The translations under genes and the position numbers were made by a program. A DNA stretch of 47,344 bases from Ignavibacteriales bacterium (GTDB lineage Bacteria > Bacteroidota > Ignavibacteria > Ignavibacteriales > SURF-24): contig QZKB01000143.1 in assembly GCA_003599415.1 (NCBI GenBank), forward strand, positions 1-47,344, given 5' to 3'. Numbering within the stretch: the first letter of the stretch is position 1; each line of letters starts with the position of its first letter. Below are positions 43,615 through 47,344 of this stretch, piece after piece. Below the pieces are notes generated by a model, which ran no database searches, was not told the origin of the DNA, and worked only from the letters and a program-made list of their open reading frames with translations.

Positions 43615-44955
43615 TTATTTCAGGATTAATAATTTTTTACTTTCAGAAAATTTACCAACCGTAAGCTTGTAAATATAGATTCCACTTGTTAGTTGACCAT
43701 TAGAAACAGAAAGCTGGTTACAATAAGCGCCGGCTTCCCTGAATTCATCTACCAATGCAACCACTTCTTTACCAAGAACATCATAAATTTTTAATGATAC
43801 CTGACCGGCTACCGGTATTTGCCAACTGATTGTAGTGGTTGGATTAAACGGATTGGGATAATTCTGATATAATTTAAACTGCTCAGGTATTGTTACTTTT
43901 TCTATTCTTAAAGATTCAATTGAAGGATTATTAATTGTTAATGACCCGCCGGGCTTAATCAATTCATTTATTATTTTTCCTCCGATTAAATCAGTTATTT
44001 TCAATTCGGCTCCTATTACAATAATTGTAACCGGGTACTCTGCCGAATTGATTCTAACGTCTTTGGAACCAGAAAATAATTCTTCAACGTACCTGTCGCC
44101 GGCAAACCTTAAATCAAAAACTCCGGCGGGTGGAACCGGCGGCAGTTCAAAATTACTCAGGTCTGTTTCATTGTTCGAAATAAATAAAACTCCCTCCTTC
44201 CCTCCTGCATCGGTTATCTGCAACCGTGCCCAGTCGCTGCTTATTTCAGTAGCAGTATAATTTTCCTTTGCACTTCCACTGCCCGCAAGGTTAATAACAC
44301 CGGATTGATTTACTTTTATCCAGTACCCTTTCCCGCTTTTCAAAGTATCCGGAACTACATAGCCATTGTTGTAACCAAAAAAGTTAGCAGTGATTATTCC
44401 TGCCGGTAAAGTTGAAATATTAGAAACCGCTATGTTCTTTTCGGATAGCCCTATAATATTCCACCCGACGGATAGATTTATGTTCTGTGTTGATTTTAAA
44501 CCAGTCAGTTCAACCGACGGAGTTGCACCGTTTGCAAACTTAAGCCAATAGCCGCTGCCATTTTCAAATGAAGAAGCAATACTGTACCCGCTATTATACC
44601 TGAAAGCATTTGAAGCGGCGTAAGGAAAGACAGAACTTACTTCCATGTTATCAAGAGTCAAAGGAATGGATATTAAGTTCCATCCTGTGGCAATTGCTAT
44701 AATGCTTCTTTCCATTAAATATGAATTCAGCATATCCTGGTTAATGAATCCGGAATTCAGAGTCATAGTTGTGTTATTGCTTTTTCCAATTGGACCGGCT
44801 TGCCCGGTTGTACTTACTACTTTATAATTTGCTGATGTGCCTGAATTACTTCCCTGGCTGAACGCAGGATTTTTAATTTTGTAATTAGTGCTTGATTGAG
44901 ATAGTATAATAGTACTAAACAATGCAAGCATTATAAATAAAACTTTCAATTTCAT
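43615..44955 (-). CDS. Secreted protein with GWNLISIP modules and T9SS domain
   Basis: The 446-residue protein starts at an ATG preceded by AAGGAG. A signal peptide (MKLKVLFIMLALFSTIILSQ) is followed by a short N-terminal region (YKIKNPAFSQGSNSGTSANY). Two tandem modules come next: ATGWNLISIPLTLDNMEVSSV ... GSGYWLKF and SVGWNIIGLSEKNIAV ... FFGYNNGY ... GKGYWIKV (~85-225). An ELPPVPPAGVFDLRFAGDRY module (~265-345) and a T9SS domain (LYQNYPNPFNPTTTISWQIP ... SESKKLLILK) finish it. It is paralogous along most of its length to the C-terminal third of the next gene, with only ~27 bp between them. It is probably a surface protein co-produced with its neighbours; function not recognised. Confidence 0.9.
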   Translation of the reverse strand: MKLKVLFIMLALFSTIILSQSSTNYKIKNPAFSQGSNSGTSANYKVVSTTGQAGPIGKSNNTTMTLNSGFINQDMLNSYLMERSIIAIATGWNLISIPLTLDNMEVSSVFPYAASNAFRYNSGYSIASSFENGSGYWLKFANGATPSVELTGLKSTQNINLSVGWNIIGLSEKNIAVSNISTLPAGIITANFFGYNNGYVVPDTLKSGKGYWIKVNQSGVINLAGSGSAKENYTATEISSDWARLQITDAGGKEGVLFISNNETDLSNFELPPVPPAGVFDLRFAGDRYVEELFSGSKDVRINSAEYPVTIIVIGAELKITDLIGGKIINELIKPGGSLTINNPSIESLRIEKVTIPEQFKLYQNYPNPFNPTTTISWQIPVAGQVSLKIYDVLGKEVVALVDEFREAGAYCNQLSVSNGQLTSGIYIYKLTVGKFSESKKLLILK

Positions 44956-44972
44956 TTAATTCTCCTTAAGAT

Positions 44973-47344
44973 TTATTTAGCTACAGGCATCATATTTAAA
45001 TCTTTAGCCTTTTGCATTTCTTCAGATCTTTTAGTTTGCTCATAATTAATTCCTAATTCTCTTGCAGCTCCGAACAGTTCAGGGAAAATATATTTACCTC
45101 TTTCTGTTGTTGGCTTATCAACTTCAACTTCAATTGGATGAGCAACAGCGTAAGCATCTTTTCTTATACCGGTTACCTGCCAGGAAATTTCTAATCCTGA
45201 AGTACCGCCTGAAATTTTAAACCTATTGTTTGAAATTTTTTCTGCAATATAAACCTGGGCGTAACCGCCAATGCATGTAAGTTGGTAACGGAAATCTTTA
45301 TTAAGAGCTTCGAACCAATCCGGTAATTCAATAATGGCTTCACCGGAAGCATTTAGTATAACAGTCCCATCATAAATATTTTTCATATCAGGAGATTCAA
45401 CAAATGAATGCTGAAGATATTTGTTTTCAGGATCGAGTGGATGATCAATCTTAAAAGCACCTGCTGATTTTGACACTGTTCCCCATACAGTTACATTACC
45501 ATCGAAACCGCCAGCATTACCGCCACGATTCATTCCATAGATGGAATATGCAGAAGTAGAATTTGCATAACCGCATACTCCATATTCTCCCATCCCTGCA
45601 ACACCAACATTAGCACTGCTACCATAAACACCATAACCTGGTCCTCCTCCATAAACGCCATATGTATAACCGGTATTTGATGCCACACCGCATATACCAC
45701 AATATTGCGATAAACCATAAACACCGTAGTAACCAGCCTGTGCGTACACACCATAATTAGTTTCGGTGCTGCTGCTGCCACCTATACTCCACAATCCCGT
45801 ATAAGTACCGGTAGTCTTGGCTCCGTAATAACCTTCACCCCAAATGCCATAACCGTCACGTGCAATACCATAAACTCCTTTTCCGGATTCACCGGAACCT
45901 CCACTGCTTCCTTCAACACCTGTGGTAGATGTAGAAAATCCGCTAACACCTTTTCCTGATTCGGATTGTCCCGCTACACCAGTACCTGAAACAGATTGTC
46001 CCTGTGCCCCAACACCTTCTGATGAATAACCATATGTCCCAACTAATGTTCCTGTTCCGTTTATTCCTATACTGCCGTTACCACGAACTCCATATCCGTT
46101 TGTAGATTCTCCAAATACTCCTGCGCTTGAAACGGAAGAACCATATACTCCGTTACTTGTTCCCGATGTGCCCATTACTCCATACCCATTATTGGATACA
46201 GCATAAACACCTGCTGCATTTCCGCTTGCATAAATTCCAGTCCCTCCTTCGCCATATAAACCATAACCGTTGGGAGAAACACCTTTTACACCAATTGCAT
46301 TTCCACCTATGCCGGTACTCGTTCCCAGTACACCGGTGTTTGACACTGAAGCACCTTCAAGTCCGTTTCCGCTTCCTGCATTCTGTACATTTAATCCATA
46401 TGTTGAATTTGTGTTTGACCAACTTTCACCATAATGATTATGAACTGTTGAACCGCCATCGTCTGTACCATCTGCAAAACCACCCGGAACATCTTTAAGT
46501 TTATTCCAGCTTACAAGATCATCTGTTTGGTTTATTGTTCCGTCGTTTGTAGCGAGATCATTTTTTAAGGGAAGATTAATTGCAACATTTGGCCCGGTTT
46601 GACTGCTTATTGATAATCCACCGCCAACAGTAATATCAACTATTCCGTTGTCAACTCCATCTGCAAAACCGGCAGGAACATCTTTCAACTTTGTCCAGTT
46701 TACAGGATCATCAGTTTCATTTGGAGCGCCATCATTTGCGTTAGTATTCAATTCAACTGTGGCTGTTGGACCTGTAGGATTTGTAACTGTTATTCCATTT
46801 CCCCCGTTTATCTGTGTTATTCCGCTTGTTGATGAACCAACGTCATCTGTACCATCTGCAAAGTCTGCCGGTATATCTTTTATCTTTGTCCAGCTTATTG
46901 GGTCTTCTGTTTGATTTACTGTTCCGTCATTTCCCTGCAAATCTGTCTTTAGCGGATAAATTGAATTATGGTTATGATCTGATAATGAAAAGCTTGATGA
47001 TGGCAACCCGTTTAATGTAACTGCGTCTGCTGACTTAAATGAATAACCTACGCTTGTAAGTTTTTGTCTTGGTGTCATTTCCGGATCTGTTCCTACCTGT
47101 ACACCAAGATATTTAATTGTCCCATCGAAAATGTAAAACGGAACCGGGTTAACAAATCCAAGCTGAACACTGAACAAACCATGAGAAACCGTTACTGATT
47201 GGGTTTCTGTCCAGAGTGCTGATGAACCCGTAGCATCATTATAAAGATTAAAATTAATAGTATAAGTACCGGTAAGCGGTGTTCCGCCTGCATCGGTTAG
47301 CATTCCCTGGTAATTAATCTGCTGTGGTATCTGGGCAATTAACA
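44973..47344 (-). CDS. Secreted Gly-rich YGVxG-repeat protein (5' end outside window)
   Basis: The frame stays open past the first internal ATG (47303) to the right edge, reading AQIPQQINYQG before MLTDAGGTPL, so the true start and signal peptide lie outside. The N-terminal domain (INYQGMLTDAGGTPLTGTYT ... FNLYNDATGSSALWTETQSV) is a module common in large exported proteins. Three ~35-residue repeats follow (WTKIKDIPADFADGTDD, WTKLKDVPAGFADGVDN, WNKLKDVPGGFADGTDD). A ~270-residue Gly-rich section of YGVxG-type turns (45520-46330) probably forms a repetitive beta-solenoid or fibre. The C-terminal domain (PDWFEALNKDFRYQLTCIGG ... FKISGGTSGLEISWQVTGIR) is a conserved head seen in many bacterial surface proteins. 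No NYPNPFNP domain is present, unlike its neighbours. It is followed at 17 bp by the next gene. Confidence 0.88.
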   Translation of the reverse strand, partial: LIAQIPQQINYQGMLTDAGGTPLTGTYTINFNLYNDATGSSALWTETQSVTVSHGLFSVQLGFVNPVPFYIFDGTIKYLGVQVGTDPEMTPRQKLTSVGYSFKSADAVTLNGLPSSSFSLSDHNHNSIYPLKTDLQGNDGTVNQTEDPISWTKIKDIPADFADGTDDVGSSTSGITQINGGNGITVTNPTGPTATVELNTNANDGAPNETDDPVNWTKLKDVPAGFADGVDNGIVDITVGGGLSISSQTGPNVAINLPLKNDLATNDGTINQTDDLVSWNKLKDVPGGFADGTDDGGSTVHNHYGESWSNTNSTYGLNVQNAGSGNGLEGASVSNTGVLGTSTGIGGNAIGVKGVSPNGYGLYGEGGTGIYASGNAAGVYAVSNNGYGVMGTSGTSNGVYGSSVSSAGVFGESTNGYGVRGNGSIGINGTGTLVGTYGYSSEGVGAQGQSVSGTGVAGQSESGKGVSGFSTSTTGVEGSSGGSGESGKGVYGIARDGYGIWGEGYYGAKTTGTYTGLWSIGGSSSTETNYGVYAQAGYYGVYGLSQYCGICGVASNTGYTYGVYGGGPGYGVYGSSANVGVAGMGEYGVCGYANSTSAYSIYGMNRGGNAGGFDGNVTVWGTVSKSAGAFKIDHPLDPENKYLQHSFVESPDMKNIYDGTVILNASGEAIIELPDWFEALNKDFRYQLTCIGGYAQVYIAEKISNNRFKISGGTSGLEISWQVTGIRKDAYAVAHPIEVEVDKPTTERGKYIFPELFGAARELGINYEQTKRSEEMQKAKDLNMMPVAK

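Noticed and set aside
45520..46330. Possible CRISPR or short tandem DNA repeat array
   Set aside because: The periodicity comes from Gly-rich codons in a single open frame; the DNA units are not identical and have no spacer structure.

Overview
The window looks like chromosomal DNA of an Ignavibacteria-type member of the Bacteroidota/Chlorobi group. It is AT-rich. Seven large secreted proteins end in a type IX secretion (T9SS) sorting domain with the NYPNPFNP signature seen in Ignavibacteria and relatives. There are also two TonB-dependent receptors with CarboxypepD_reg-like N-termini and a PorV/UPF0164-family barrel. Many starts have a good AGGAG Shine-Dalgarno sequence. Every gene but one is on the minus strand, so transcription runs from right to left. 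No tRNA, rRNA, CRISPR array or insertion sequence was recognised.

Right part (33.7-47.3 kb): five consecutive large secreted proteins. They are a Gly-rich repeat protein cut by the right window edge, a protein with two 'GWNLISIP' modules, a CARDB-like repeat protein, a lipase carrying dockerin-like and cohesin-like modules, and a beta-helix protein followed by a clear rho-independent terminator. Four of the five carry the canonical T9SS C-terminal domain. Three share an 'ELPPLPPxGVFDxRF' module.

Middle (16.5-33.6 kb): a compact operon starting from a sigma70-like promoter with a perfect LacI-type operator. Its order is LacI regulator, double-parvulin peptidyl-prolyl isomerase, TonB-dependent receptor, ~1166-aa secreted protein with DxDxDG repeats, PorV-like barrel, multi-module beta-sandwich protein, GH53 endo-beta-1,4-galactanase, clan GH-A glycosidase. 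Most junctions overlap by 4 bp or are a few bases apart. I read this as a beta-1,4-galactan (type I arabinogalactan / pectin side chain) utilisation locus. It has no recognisable SusD; the large secreted protein and the SusE/F-like module protein may stand in for it.

Left-centre (10-16 kb): a lone plus-strand NTF2/SnoaL-like secreted protein, a metallo-beta-lactamase-fold lipoprotein coupled to a DUF4350/GATase-like secreted protein, an SDR dehydrogenase plus mannonate dehydratase (uxuA) pair for hexuronate catabolism, and a second LacI regulator with matching operators before its own gene and before the next gene.

Left (0-10 kb): a cytoplasmic GH3 glycosidase and a GPH-family sugar:cation symporter (TTG start), then a second TonB-dependent receptor with a beta-helix T9SS protein and a terminator, and finally a partial secreted protein with a 244-residue internal repeat that runs off the left edge. 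The overall theme is plant polysaccharide capture at the surface, TonB import, inner-membrane symport and cytoplasmic glycoside/uronate breakdown under LacI control.
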